Source: Plasmodiophora brassicae (lineage: Eukaryota; Endomyxa: Phytomyxea; Phytomyxea; Plasmodiophorida). From it: a DNA stretch of 64,000 bases. Under the pieces are notes generated by a model that did no database searches, had not been told where the DNA came from, and saw nothing but the letters and a program-made list of their open reading frames with translations. Positions within the stretch are counted from its first letter, which is position 1; every line of letters starts with the position of its first letter. This document shows, in pieces, positions 40,574 through 51,370 of the stretch. The position numbers were made by a program, and so were the translations under genes. The DNA lies in the NCBI GenBank assembly GCA_036867785.1, contig CP145418.1:868001-932000 (forward strand), written 5' to 3'.

Positions 40574-41091
40574 ATGGGCAGGGTGCCCCGCCTGGCGCTG
40601 CTGGCTCTCGACACGGCCGTCGGTGCCGCCGCCGGGGCCGTCATCGGCGCTGCGGTCCGGTTCGCCATCGACTGGGGCGACGGGTGCGACCGCTGGTTTC
40701 GACCACCGTTTCAATTGGTCGCTTGCTAACGGGGGGTGACCGCGACAGGTTGCAGGCCATGGTGGATGCCGCCAGCATGCACCCTGTAGGGCGAACGGAT
40801 GCGATCGCCGGGACTGGTGACGACTGATGCGTGTCGTAGATCGTTCGGGAAAGGCTGGGGGCGCCGTTGCGGGCGTCGATGTTCTGGGAGGGGACGCACG
40901 ACGACGATGGGGCGTGGGCGACGATACCTGTGTCCGGCAGTCGGTCGCGCGCGCGAGGAACGATACGCGGGCGCTCGATCAAGATCGATGGCACGTGGCA
41001 CGTTGTCGAATTGTCCGGGCAGGTTCCCGGTGAGCACGCCCTGGTTGACCTGGCCGATAATGGGTCTGCATACACAGCAAAGTACAAGTGA
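40574..41091 (+). CDS. Hypothetical secreted or membrane protein, copy A
   Basis: An ATG at 40574 opens MGRVPRLALLALDTAVGAAA, a signal-peptide or signal-anchor-like N-terminus, continuing to about 40717. A 3' exon ends at 41091 with a beta-rich, soluble-looking sequence (ARGTIRGRSIKIDGTWHVVE, LSGQVPGEHALVDLADNGS). At least one intron lies between, but several GT-AG choices fit and I could not decide. Both parts are kept open in the inverted copy (54450-54967), where substitutions leave the frame intact. That supports coding. No family recognised. Confidence 0.42.
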
Positions 41092-41229
41092 TGCTCAGAG
41101 GAATGCCCATCCCGTGGTCGCCTCCGTCGTAGGCATCAAGGTCCTGCTGGTCCCCGACCAACGGCTTCATACGACAAGGCTCTGCGTTACTGACGTTTTG
41201 TCTTTATCGACATGGCTGAATGCGTACAT

Positions 41230-42850
41230 TCAAACTCGTCCTGCCTGCAGGTCGTCCCTGCCGTTGGTCCCTCGTTGGGTTTGCGAATGTTCCCCAACTT
41301 GGGTCGTGCTGCTCGCCTGTGCAGTGACCAGGCCTCCGGCTGTGCTCTCCCAAACCGTTTCAGGGTTGCCTGGAGTGGTTGGCCTGCTTTCGAAGGTGGT
41401 GTCCAGGACGTGTCGTAGTGAGCGTATGGTTAGGCCCAGTGCTGGCGACTGTACGCCCAGACCCACCTGCGATACCGTTTCGCCTATGCTGGCGCATGGT
41501 CCGTTTGGCGGATGTACTGAGAACACGGTCGTTATCGAGATACAGTTGAGGATCTCCACGATGGCCGTCATTGCTGCGACGTAGGCCCTTACAGACGATG
41601 AGGCCTGCAGGATGCCGACGGTCGTCGCGAAGAGCAATAGCGAGGCGACCAGGGACGCGAACCGGAGAATGAACGAGACCCGTTTCGATCGAATGTCCTT
41701 GGGCACCTCAGACAAGGGCTCCGACAGCAACATGAGGACCATGCGACTGCCGAAGAAGAGGAACGCGGTCAGTATGGGGATCATGAAGGCGCAGGCGATC
41801 TCGGCGTCGTTGATCCAGAGAGCAACGTTGGCGAACTTCGATTGTGCCAGCTCGGATAGGCTGCTGCCAATTGCGATGGCGGTGAACAGGGCCGTTAGAC
41901 ATGTCATGCCGACCTCGACGAGGCGGATCTCAATGATGTTGATCGCGAAGCATGCCTGGTAGTGCCGGCAGATTCCGATTGCCAGGGCGGAGAACGACAC
42001 GAAGACAGCCATAATCTGTACCGTGCTTAGGGCGCGGAACACGGGAAACGAGAAGCCCTGCAATTGCAACGCGGCCGCGTTGACCATGAACGCGGACCGT
42101 GTCGCGTCACCAACCAAGGCCCAGAACAAGACGAAGACGGCGTTGGCGTTGAACTCGACCTTGTGGCGCTTCGTCATGCTGATATACATGAACAGGCGGT
42201 ACAGACCGGCAACGACGTTGGCGGCGCTGTGCACTGCGACCAGGTAGGCGGTGCCTTTTAGACATGTGGATTGCATGACGTCTTTGAAATCGTTGCCCGG
42301 GCTGGACTGGACCTGCAGGTGGGAATATGTCGTCGAGTCGCTCTGCAGCAATTGCCGGCGTATGAAGTCGCAGGATTCGCTGTCTGTGGACACAACGTTG
42401 CCCATCGTGAACGGACGATTCCGCCACCACGCCACCCAGGCCATGCCCGAGCGCTATCCAGTTCAACGTAAGCCGTTCGGTGTCTCCATACGAATCCACG
42501 TCACTAACGAGGAGCGGATGCTGGTCCATGCAGAACACCAGGGCGGCACACCGCTGCCGTTCACAGTAGCTGACCTGGTCGACAAGCCTGCAGGTGGACG
42601 TCAAGCTCTCGTAGAACAAGACGACGACGCCGGTCGCGTTGGCCAAGTCGGTGCTCGGGCACTGCGCGCTGCTGACGTGGGTGGCCAGGCGAGCGGTCTC
42701 GTTAAACGGATACCCGGCGAACGCGAAATACGGCGCGTCGAACTCGACCGGGTCGGCCCCGTTCTTCGCCGGCAGCAAAGTGATCGACGCTGCCGCCGTC
42801 GCCGCCAGTACGCCCGCCAACGAGAGCACCCACCAAGGTTTTACTTGCAT
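41230..42850 (-). CDS. Signal peptide + PA-like ectodomain + seven-helix membrane protein
   Basis: Exons 42850-42436 and 42383-41230 give 522 residues. The signal peptide is WWVLSLAGVLAATAAASITL. A lumenal/extracellular part of about 150 residues with several cysteines follows (TGVVVLFYESLTSTCRLVDQ, CAALVFCMDQHP); its layout resembles a protease-associated fold. Seven hydrophobic helices then occur: AANVVAGLYRLFMYI, AVFVLFWALVGDATRSAFMV, VQIMAVFVSFSALAIG, VGMTCLTALFTAIAIG, IACAFMIPILTAFLFFG, FASLVASLLLFATTVG, YVAAMTAIVEILNCISITTV. A Ser/Thr-rich tail ends the protein. It belongs with the genes at 59883 and 61529 in overall design. The 3' half lies inside arm A, the 5' half outside. Receptor function is inferred from topology only. 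Confidence 0.75.
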
Positions 42851-43083
42851 TCTCGTCGCTCTAAGCCCAAGGAACGTTTGATCGAGTCGGTTAACACGGT
42901 ACGGAAGGATATGAACATATCTATACTGTGCAGTACTGTACCTGCTTACCTAGGGCCCATGACGGGTCGCGCTCATGTGACGATGGTGGTGCTACGTTTC
43001 TGCAAGCTCTGCCTCTGCGGCCTGCAGAGCTCGCAGAGTGCAGCCGCCTGCCCTGTGCCTGGCCTGCGAGTCGCAGACGTACA

Positions 43084-45314
43084 ATGGATGTCGGTGCCGT
43101 CCGATCGCTGACGGACGCCATCAACGCCAGGACCGTCGCCTGCTGGCCCGACGACAGACTCGTCCAGGACGCTTTGGCAAAGGCGATCGCGTTCATCGAC
43201 GGCGACCAGTACGGGGATGCTGTTCGCGCGTTGGACGCGGCCCTGCAACAACACCCCCGGAATGATGCTCTGCTAATTGTTCATGCAGTCGCCGCTCTTC
43301 TGCAGGGACGCCCACGTGCGTCATTGGCCAGTCTGGCGATGGTGCCGGCCACGTCCCCGCTGGCGGCCAGCGCCTCCCAGCGTGTCGCTGAGATACGCGA
43401 TCGTCTACGCCGGATTGAGTCCTCGAAGCGGAAGGCGTATCGCCTGCAGCGCAACGGGAACCATCACGAATGCGTCCACGAGTGCGAGAAGGTCTTAGCG
43501 GCCAACAGCGATGAACCAGGCGTGCATGCCACGCGTATCATCAGCCAGGTCGCCATCGGCAACCGGCAGGCGGCCCTGGAATCCTGCCAGGCCAGGATAA
43601 ACAGCGCCGACGATGACGTCCTGGAGCGCGACCTTCTACAGGCTGTTCTGGAATTCGCAGGTCGGGACGCGACGCCTGGCGAACGCTTGTCGTACATGGC
43701 CGACGTCGTCGGGTTCGTCGCCGGGTGCGACAGCATCCCCGATGGGTTCCATCTGGTCGACCTCGACACCGACCCGCGTATGCACCGGTTCGTCTGCTCA
43801 ACCGACCTGGTCCTGGCCATGATGAAGCACCATCGCGTCCCGTACGCGATTGTCGTCGTCATCGACTCCCGCATCGATCCCGCTCTTCGCGATATCATGT
43901 CAGTAACGTCTTGCGATTGGACGGCGATTCGCTAACACGAACGGCAGGGAGCGCGCCAAGCAGGCTGTTCCAGCTGGAGTCGGACGTGACACTACCCTGC
44001 GTCATCTGGCGCGTTTCGTCATCGACCTAGGAAGAAGCGCTTGTCGAGAAGCACCGGCAGGCGAGCAGGACGCTGTTCGTGCCGTACTGCTGGGGTCGAC
44101 GTCGCCTTCTTCGTTCACGAGGTACAACGCGGTCCTGTTCAAGTACCTGGCGGACGCCCTCGGTTTAGAGGGCGTCCGCCTGGTATCCCGCGGCAGGAAT
44201 GCCTGGAACGAGATTGATAACGGGTCGTCGGCGACGGTCATCGCCCTGGAGTCGACCAGCGACACGATCATGTTCGACGAGGCGTCGTCGCATGCGGCCA
44301 GCATTCGCCTGCGACGATCGGTGGTGCCGCGCGCGGGTTCTCCCTTCATGCAGGACCGCTTCCGGGACATTCGGGTGCGCGTCAGGCGCTGCCGACGGTC
44401 GCTGAAGACGCTGGCGACGATTGGGAAGAAGTACGTCGAATGCTATGCGGTGCAGAGGAGCACCCGGCAGCAGATCCAGAAGAACAGCTCGAATCGCATC
44501 AACGACCTGTTGCACTTACAGCATCCGGCTCTGCTCGGATTCACCGATATCCTCCTCAACGACCAAGGAGGATGGACATGCGTCAGCCCGACGACCCCAG
44601 AGCTGGTCCCACTCAGCAACCTCGTCGCCCGAGCGCGATACCGGATCCCGCTGTGTACGTCCCTCCGAATCGCTCTGGAAATCGCCACGGTGTCAACGTT
44701 TGCTGGTCATTAAGGAGGGCTCCGCTGACCTTGCTTGACATGATTGTAGGGTCTGCAGGTTCTGCACGACAGCGGGATCATCCATGGCAACCTGCAACCC
44801 GGTTCCGTGCTCTGCGATTGGGACGAAGTCAGCGGCGATGTCGTGGACGTACGCCTGTCGGCGTACGGCACTTCGAACCATTGCCTGGACCTTGACGAAC
44901 TCACGCCGCTCTTTGCTCGCGAGCGGCAGCGGTCAACGCGACAGGGTGACATCCTGGCGCTGGCAACCATCCTCATGGTGCTGTTAGTCGGTGATCCTCC
45001 GCCAACGCTCGGCCCTGGCCAGTCCAACTACGCCCTGCTCAGGTACCATGCGATGCTGGTGCAGGTCGCCAACGCGTCTGAAACGAGGTCGTGCGCCTAG
45101 GAGTGCGTTGCTCGATCGGAACGCGGCCTACCGATTGCCCGACAGCTTGCCGTCCGATGTTGCCACGCTTCTGTTCGACTGCCTGAACGAATCGGAGAGC
45201 TTGCGGCCAGCCGCTGCGACCTGTGCCCGTCGCCTGCGACAAATGCTGACGCGTACGTGGTGCCGACGGACGCAGTCGGCATCGGAACTCATACATGAGT
45301 GTACTCCCACCTGA
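43084..45314 (+). CDS. TPR + EDR1-like + pseudokinase fusion protein
   Basis: The N-terminus (from MDVGAVRSLTDAIN) holds TPR-like helices (AIAFIDGDQYGDAVRALDAA, ECVHECEKVLAANSDEPGV, QAALESCQARINS). Next comes an EDR1/CTR1-type transglutaminase-like domain: RYNAVLFKYLADALGLEGVR, then NAWNEI and ATVIALESTSDTIMFD. The last third is kinase-like: HPALLGFTDILL, then GLQVLHDSGIIHGNLQPGSV with HGN in place of HRD, and RLSAYG in place of DFG; the usual VAIK lysine appears replaced (YAVQRS). The final part LLDRNAAYRLPDSLPSDVAT plus LFDCLNESESLRPAA fits a kinase C-lobe. Several 55-65-nt introns are needed, one at about 45042-45099. A scaffold or regulator rather than an active kinase is expected. Confidence 0.8.
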
Positions 45315-45489
45315 TCCTCGTTTTCGTGACGCACCAATCCCGACGTTGAGTCATCCCTGCTAATGTCGTGACTCATAGCGGCGGCAGTAGCGCCCCACAT
45401 CCCGGCCGGTGCTTCCCATTATCAGATTTCGGGTGATTGTGTGCACCGGGCGTCCAAAGTTTGGGAGGCGTGCGCGTGCAGGGGACATC

Positions 45490-45858
45490 ATGGTGCTGTT
45501 TCGCGCCATGGTTGTGTCCGTTGTCGCCATCGTAATCGTAGTCATTGTGGCTGGCCCTGTTGACGGGTCCGCTGCACCCCGTTTCGAAGCGTTGGCGGAA
45601 ACGACAGCGCCGTCACCAACGAAACCATCACAGGCGGCGAGCCAGCCCAGTAAAGCGTTAGCGGGCAAGCATGACGCATCCTCATCATCATCATCAGGAA
45701 AGCCTCGCACGCACAGCCTGTGGAAAAAGTACCAATGGATCTGGATCACCCTCATCATCCTCCTGGCGGTCGTTCCTCTAGTCCTCATGGCTGTCTGCTA
45801 TTGCCAAACTGGGTCCTGGTGTCGCCGCCAACGCGGAGCCGATATCGACCCGCTATAG
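45490..45858 (+). CDS. Small type I membrane protein, Ser/Ala-rich
   Basis: 122 residues from MVLFRAMVV. The N-terminal signal peptide is VSVVAIVIVVIVAGPVDGSA. A low-complexity ectodomain rich in Ser, Thr, Pro and Ala follows (possible O-glycosylation), then the membrane helix WIWITLIILLAVVPLVLMAV. A short tail CYCQTGSWCRRQRGADIDPL has three cysteines. No intron needed. No family recognised. An upstream in-frame extension to 45409 is unlikely, since the signal peptide begins at 45490. Confidence 0.6.
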   Translation: MVLFRAMVVSVVAIVIVVIVAGPVDGSAAPRFEALAETTAPSPTKPSQAASQPSKALAGKHDASSSSSSGKPRTHSLWKKYQWIWITLIILLAVVPLVLMAVCYCQTGSWCRRQRGADIDPL

Positions 45859-46237
45859 GGCATCCCTGTACGTGTCGCTGATTAAAGCATCAGCACCTTT
45901 GTTCATAGCATCACCTGCGTGAAGGTACGGCGCGCGCTGGGACTGCGCCACAGGGTATGTGGGCGTGTCTCGGCCGCGTTTATTGACTGGTGACGGGACT
46001 GTCAGCGTCGGTTCCGCGCCGGTTCCGCAGCCACAAATTGGGGTGCCTGTTTTGGGGTGCGCGCGCGACTGACTGGTCAGGGCCAGCGCGCCTGGCCCCG
46101 CGTGTCTGCTCTTGCCAAGGGACGGTGACGTCCGCAGGCGACGTCGCTCGGTCCAACTCAGCACGGCACCCCGCGCGTTACTGGAACGACGTCCTCCGTA
46201 GGCGACGTCACCATTTCCAATAATCGGGTCGTCGGGG
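45859..46237. other. Intergenic region before the lipase-like gene
   Basis: No gene recognised. It presumably holds the promoter of the HSL-like gene. Confidence 0.5.
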
Positions 46238-49200
46238 ATGGCGTCGAGGCCCGCGCCGCGACATCGCCGGTCGGCGTCCACGGCGCGCCCGGAAAGGCAC
46301 AACGACTGCGTCTTTACGAGCCAGACCTGGGCGCGTCACGCGACCAAGGAGCTGCTTCGGGCGTCTACCGCGGTACGGGCTCAGTTGTCCTGCATCGAAA
46401 GTCGGGTCTCTGATTAGGAAGTGTACAAGGTCGATAATGTCTGCCATGCGATCGTAACGGCAAGGACGGCGTATGGCGATGGTGACATCTTGGATGAGCT
46501 TAGGAGACTGGCATTGACCGTTGCCGTTCTTGAACGATCATTGTTCGCGTATGCGGATCGAATTCGGATTCACTCCACTGCTCCTAAGGCGGTACCACAC
46601 GCTTCGGCTGAAGTGGTTCGCCCTCCGACGATCAGCAGCCTTGGCGCGTTTATGGCGACGGCGCCTATGCCCCCACCGTCCTCCGATTCGCCTCCGAGGG
46701 CGAACACCAACTCGGCTGGATCTCTTGTCGGGCTGGTGGCCAACGGCGAACCCGCTACTGAAACCTCGTCGGTCAACGTTGGCCCGAACGCACATAGTCC
46801 CGAAAAGGCGCCGGTCGAAAGGCCTGCTTCCGTAGATGTGGGCAGACGTTCCCCACCGGAAGAACCATCTCGTGCGTCCGGAAAAGCCCCTGAAACAACA
46901 GCACCTGCATCTGTCAAGTCGCCAAATGGTGCCTCGGATGCCCGACTAGGTGTGGGTGTTTTCCTTCACGATGCCGGGGACTGTGGGGAAAGGCTCCCCG
47001 ACCAACAGCGCCGGGAGACTCACAGTATCCAGAACGACGATGCCGAGAGCACGGGATCGTTTCCGTCTGTGGTCTCCCGATCGTTTCGTCGTCAGAACAG
47101 CGTATCGTCCTCAATTTCGTCGATGGAATCCTTCGAGGATGCGTCGTCTCCTACTCGTGCTAACGTTCCGGTGTCGCCCTCCACGTCAGGGATGACCGCC
47201 AACTCAATGGCTGACCTTGTCAGTACGTCAGCCACATCGGAATCTCGACGGACGCCTTGGAAGCATCCGGGCGGGATCGTTTCACTGCTCACGCTGATGC
47301 ACAAGAACCTGTCCGCCATGCGGCAGACGCTCCACCTTCTGTCGAGGTGGAGCTCCCTGCGGTCGTTCGCGCATCACTCTCCAGATTGGTGCGCATATGC
47401 ACTCGCTTCCTCTGCCTTAACAGCGTTCGCTGCTGATATTGCCCTGAGAAAGAGCTCCTGGCTGCGCCGGCTTTTCAGGAGGTCAAGCCTGTTCTCCCTT
47501 GATGTGACATGGACCGGATTTGCTATCCTGCTGGGATCTCCGCTCTGCATCATCTCCATTCTGCATTCTCGAATGCGCCAGGCTCGTTTTCGACTGCTGA
47601 GGGAGCTCCACCTTCAGCTCAGGCTGTTGCAGCAGCTATGGAGTATGGCCGTTGAACATCTTGACGAACCTCGCGCTGGAGCAGGCGTCCCCATTTCTAG
47701 ATGGACGTAAGACGCTGTTGAATTGCCCTTGTTCCAGAGTGTCTGACGCGCATGCAATAGGCTCGATTACGTTCCTCCCATTGGAATTAGCTACGCTGAG
47801 GTGTCCCGCAGCCTATGGTTCCTGTCGTACATGCTGAACGTGTTTTACGCAAGCGCAAGCGTCTGGTCATCGACATCGTCTTGTCGATGGTATGGAGTTC
47901 CGATGGCACTGGCAGCGGGAGCAACGTTCGGCATGTGCCCGCAATGGGCCGCATCCGTTGCGAGGGATTTCCTCTCGTCTCCCCGACTACGTGACGTGAA
48001 ATGTGAATGGGCGGTCGCTGACGCCTGGTTTGTGCAGCGCATTTGTTCTGTGTTCCTGGATCTGATCGACGCGTGTAGGTTGACGAAACGACTGTCGCCT
48101 GTGTTCCTGTCGATCTCGGGGAATGCGAAATCGCTTGACCTGAATCGCTTCCTCCACTACAAGGTTCCCAGTGGCCAGGACATCCGCCTGCGATGTTTGC
48201 GGCAACGTGGTGGCTCTTCAATGATAGGAGACGTATGTGTATCGCGTTCCAGTGACGTTGCCTTTGCTGACAACCTTGTTCAGATGGCACAAAACCTCGC
48301 CCGTTTCGGATCCGAGCTGTCTCCTATTGTCCTTGTTGTTCGAAGCGGCTCATGGGTGTCCAACGTCGTCGCAGCCGACATGGGCTTCTTGTGCACATGG
48401 GCGCATACGACAGGTGCCCTAGTCGTGGCTGCTGACTTCCCAATGGAAGCTGACCATGCTTTCCCCGATGCTGTCTGTGATGCCTTCGAAACATACAAGT
48501 TCGCCAACATCTGTAAACCTGGAGTGCTCTTTATACTGATTGTGCAATCAGATGGATCGTTGGTGGGGGTTTGGGGTTCGTCCCGCCTCGAGTTCGTGTT
48601 TGGCGTTTGATACGTAACGGCATTCCCGGTTCTGATTGTGGCACAGGTCGTTCTTGTTGGAGATGGTGCTGGCGGCACCCTGGCAGCGTCTCTGTGCATT
48701 CAGGCGTCGTTACGATGTGTTCGCCGACCTGATCGCCTCATACTGCTGTACCCGGCGCTGAACGTGCGTTCCACCCTGACCCCATCGCGATCCGCTTTCC
48801 CGAACGATATGATCGTCCCGGTCGCATTGCTCACACAGTCTAAGGCAATATTCATTCCCTGCAATTCTTCCGTCGAGCTGGACTTCTCTGTGGCCCCGAT
48901 GTCCGCTCCTGATCGCCTCCTTGCGTCCTTTCCGCCAACGTCGATCGTCTGCGGTGCTATAGACCCCCTCGTGCGTTTATCGTTGCACCTATATTCGGGT
49001 GTTGCACGTTTTGAATCGTTCACAACAGGTGGATGATTCGATCGATTTCGCGCACCGCCTATCGTCTGTTGGTACGTTATCGTTTATTATTCAGTGGGAG
49101 CAGGCAGTCTAAACGATGGGAATCTGTTCAGGTGTATTCTGTCAGCTGAAAGTGTACTCGAAGTTGATTCACGGGTTCCTCGGATTCGCTGCTCTTCTGC

Positions 49201-49307
49201 CTGCTGCTGCTGGTGCTGTGGACCTGGTTGGACAGTGGCTGCTGACTGGGCTGAATAGCCGCAATTCAGCTGGAGGAGGCCTTGTCACTGACAAGGTTAT
49301 TCCCTAA
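46238..49307 (+). CDS. Hormone-sensitive-lipase-like protein lacking the nucleophile (pseudoenzyme)
   Basis: First exon MASRPAPRHRRSASTAR to the 43-nt intron 46375-46417, then EVYKVDNVCHAIVTARTAYG, an HSL-N-like helical segment. A long Ser/Pro-rich insertion and two hydrophobic segments follow (WCAYALASSALTAFAADIAL, WTGFAILLGSPLCIISIL). The alpha/beta-hydrolase part shows IVLVVRSGSWVSNVVAADMG, then GALVVAADFPMEADHAFPDA. The elbow is VVLVGDGAGGTLAASL, where GDSAGG is expected. Then come CGAIDPLVDDSIDFAHRL and LIHGFLGFAALLPAA. The Asp and His positions are kept, but the nucleophile Ser is Gly, and the oxyanion HGGG block reads RSGS. Esterase activity is therefore unlikely. At least six introns are needed; the last two, near 48975 and 49078, were placed by frame. 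Confidence 0.78.
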
Positions 49308-49371
49308 CTGCATAAGTAAATATATATGTATTTCGAAACGCGTCGTGACCGTCTGCCTTCGACGGCCTGGT

Positions 49372-50453
49372 TCACTGAGCGGCCTGGGTCGGTTTCTGGA
49401 TGATGAACGCCCAGTGGTTCTTGTTCAGCTCGTTCCGCTGGGCAGTTTCTGGCGTGATTTCTCCATTGAACTCCTGCTTCATCGTCTGGTTCTTCGCCAC
49501 TTCCGCGAACGTCTTGGCGCACACTTCGTACTCGACCCCGAAATCGTTGTCGAACTTCACCGTGTCGGAACTCAGCGCCTGGCGCGTCTGAGAGTGCACG
49601 ATCATCAACTCGGCATGGCACTGCGCGAATCAAAGTCAGCGAACGGTATCCGGCCTCCGTAATCGAGGACCTGACCGGAATTGGTTCGCCTTCCATTTCG
49701 AAGCGGATGTTCTTGTCTTTATGGTACGCTTTCCAAACGCTGTCGAACGAGTTCTTCGCTGGGTGCAGCAGGACCTGCGTCGAGCGGACTTCAGTGGGCA
49801 GGCCATTGACAGGTTGTATCCAGTCTGGCTCACCTCTTGGTTCCTGGTGTACTTCGATGCCGACAAAGGCGACACTGGCTGCGAATGCAGGTACAATGCC
49901 TTGTCGCCTGTCAGTGTCGGATGCGCGCGAAGTCGAAACGGGCTCCCAAATCGCAGGACGTCGCCAGGTGCGTTGTCGCCAACGGCCTCGATGATCTAAT
50001 GTGCTTTCATGAGCGGTTGGCATTGGGCTTCGGCATTGGTTCACGATTGCTTACGTAGACATTACGAGCAGCAGGTCCTTTGACGACCTTGCTCGTGCTG
50101 ACGCTATAAGCTTGGGACCCACCCGACACGACCATGTCGCCGATGTCGTTGGACAGGACGCCCTGTGTCCTGACAGAGTAGACCAGGACGCGGTCGCCGA
50201 AGTGCACGCACCCGTCTGTGCTGGTCGACAACTCGACTGGTTGCAGGGAATGGTTCATCTTTGCCTGGTATTTCGTGATCAGCAGCTGCCCAGCCGCCTT
50301 CCGAGCCAGGTAGTCCTTCATCCTCAGCTGCGACCAGCCTCAGTTCGTCCCTGTTGGGTCACACTCGCAGCGGCAATACTGCACCTGTTCCAGTTCATAG
50401 TCTTCGCTCCAGTTGCCGATGCGGCATTTGTGAGTGTACGACCCGTCCGCCAT
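49372..50453 (-). CDS. CFAP161: CFAP161-like cilia/flagella-associated protein
   Basis: CFAP161 is a microtubule inner protein of the axonemal doublet. From memory of the human protein, the start matches closely: CRIGNWSEDYELEQ, then RMKDYLARKAAGQLLI, PVELSTSTDGCVHFGDRVLV, ARNVY|IIEAV, DVLRFG, ALYLHS, SVWKAYHKDKNIRFEMEGEP and NHWAFIIQKP near the C-terminus. Exons include 50453-50385, 50327-50055 and from 49995 onward, with a further intron that restores NQE|VLLHPAKNSFD. The last intron, before LMIVHSQTRQALSSDTVKF, was not fixed. It is followed by SSNA1 in the same orientation upstream; both are axoneme/centriole genes. Confidence 0.88.
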
Positions 50454-50668
50454 CGGCGAGCACAATGGCGATTCTGGGTGGCCGACCGACGACACCCGAC
50501 GCCTATCAATGCGGATCTTATAGAGTGTCCGATCGATAGGTACCGTTTGGCCCACATGTCGCCACTACTGCCTGAACAGGCTGAGCGGCTGTCGCACGTG
50601 GAACATTCTCGGCCAAGAGCAGTTTGTATATTTAAACGCTGAAGTAGCCATGCCGCTCGATAAATTAT

Positions 50669-51136
50669 TCATTCGCGTACCTCGCCACGTTTCTTGCTCA
50701 GGTTCACGGTCTCTCTCTTGAGGACATGAAGCAGCGTTTGCGAGCTCTCCAGTATCTGAACAGGAATCGCACCTCGTCAGTAGGGCAGCCAGACCGAGCT
50801 CAGACCGGACGGGACCTTCATGTATGCTGCCTCGGTCTCATGAATCGTCCTATCGTACTCCGTCCGCGCCGTGACCTTCTGCGCGATGCTCTCATTGAGG
50901 CGGTGCAACTTCTCGGTCAGCGTCGCCAGCTCCTTCTGCACAATGGCCTTGTCGCGTTCCTCTTTCTCAATGCATTTGCCCACGTGGTCCCTCTTCTGCC
51001 TCAAATCCTCAATGCCTATCACACCGCACCGTCTGTCACGCTCCCCCGGATCCATCCTCCCCAGCGTCCCAATCGCTTTCGTACACTTCACCAGCTCCGT
51101 GTTGTAGTTCTGAAGCGTCGCCCCCTGCGATGCCAT
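50669..51136 (-). CDS. SSNA1: SSNA1/NA14 (DIP13) microtubule-nucleating coiled-coil protein
   Basis: SSNA1 forms fibrils at centrioles, basal bodies and axonemes and promotes microtubule branching. Exons 51136-51085, 51015-50816 and 50755-50669 join in frame into 112 residues. The sequence is nearly diagnostic throughout: MASQGATLQNYNTELVKC, then IEDLRQKRDHVGKCIEKEE, LTEKLHRLNESIAQKVTAR, TEYDRTIHETEAAYMK and ILESSQTLLHVLKRE. The human protein differs mainly in the last residues. Intron lengths are 69 and 60 nt. It starts about 235 bp from the divergent oxygenase gene. Confidence 0.96.
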
Positions 51137-51370
51137 CGTCGTCGTCGCAACGGACGTGCCCAGTCCCTGTGACCTTTCTACTGGACAGGGGCTGCGGGGG
51201 GCGGCCCTGTTGTTCAGGTCCAAAACGACGCTCCTCGTGGGCGACGTGGGCCCTGCCCCTGGCAGTTGCATGAAATGACGTTGACGTTGGCCACGTCTTC
51301 GCGAAGTCCGTTTTTGTCCCCCGTTTAGACGTGCGGCACGCACCGCCACCAGGGCCCGGCAGCGACGACG

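Larger units (their letters stand above)
37899..41935 (+). repeat. Arm A of 4.0-kb inverted repeat
   Basis: Reverse-complement partner of 53613-57890. Edges were placed where the match stops: GGAGCTGCGCA at 37899, and a shared stretch ending CTCAATG at 41935. The length of 4037 bp equals arm B once the 247-C run is removed (to within about 10 bp). Identity by eye is about 93-95 percent at both ends and above 99 percent in the core at about 38.4-39.8 kb. It contains a SKP1-ankyrin gene, a small unknown gene and the 3' part of a seven-helix protein gene. Confidence 0.95.

Noticed and set aside
40269-40739. 156-codon frame in arm A (and its arm-B partner)
   Set aside because: It opens at a TTG, lacks a domain, and overlaps the frame beginning at the ATG at 40574, which has a better N-terminus.
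46421-46440. Start of the lipase-like gene at a GTG near 46421
   Set aside because: An upstream exon with an ATG at 46238 joins in phase through a 43-nt intron and gives a better start.
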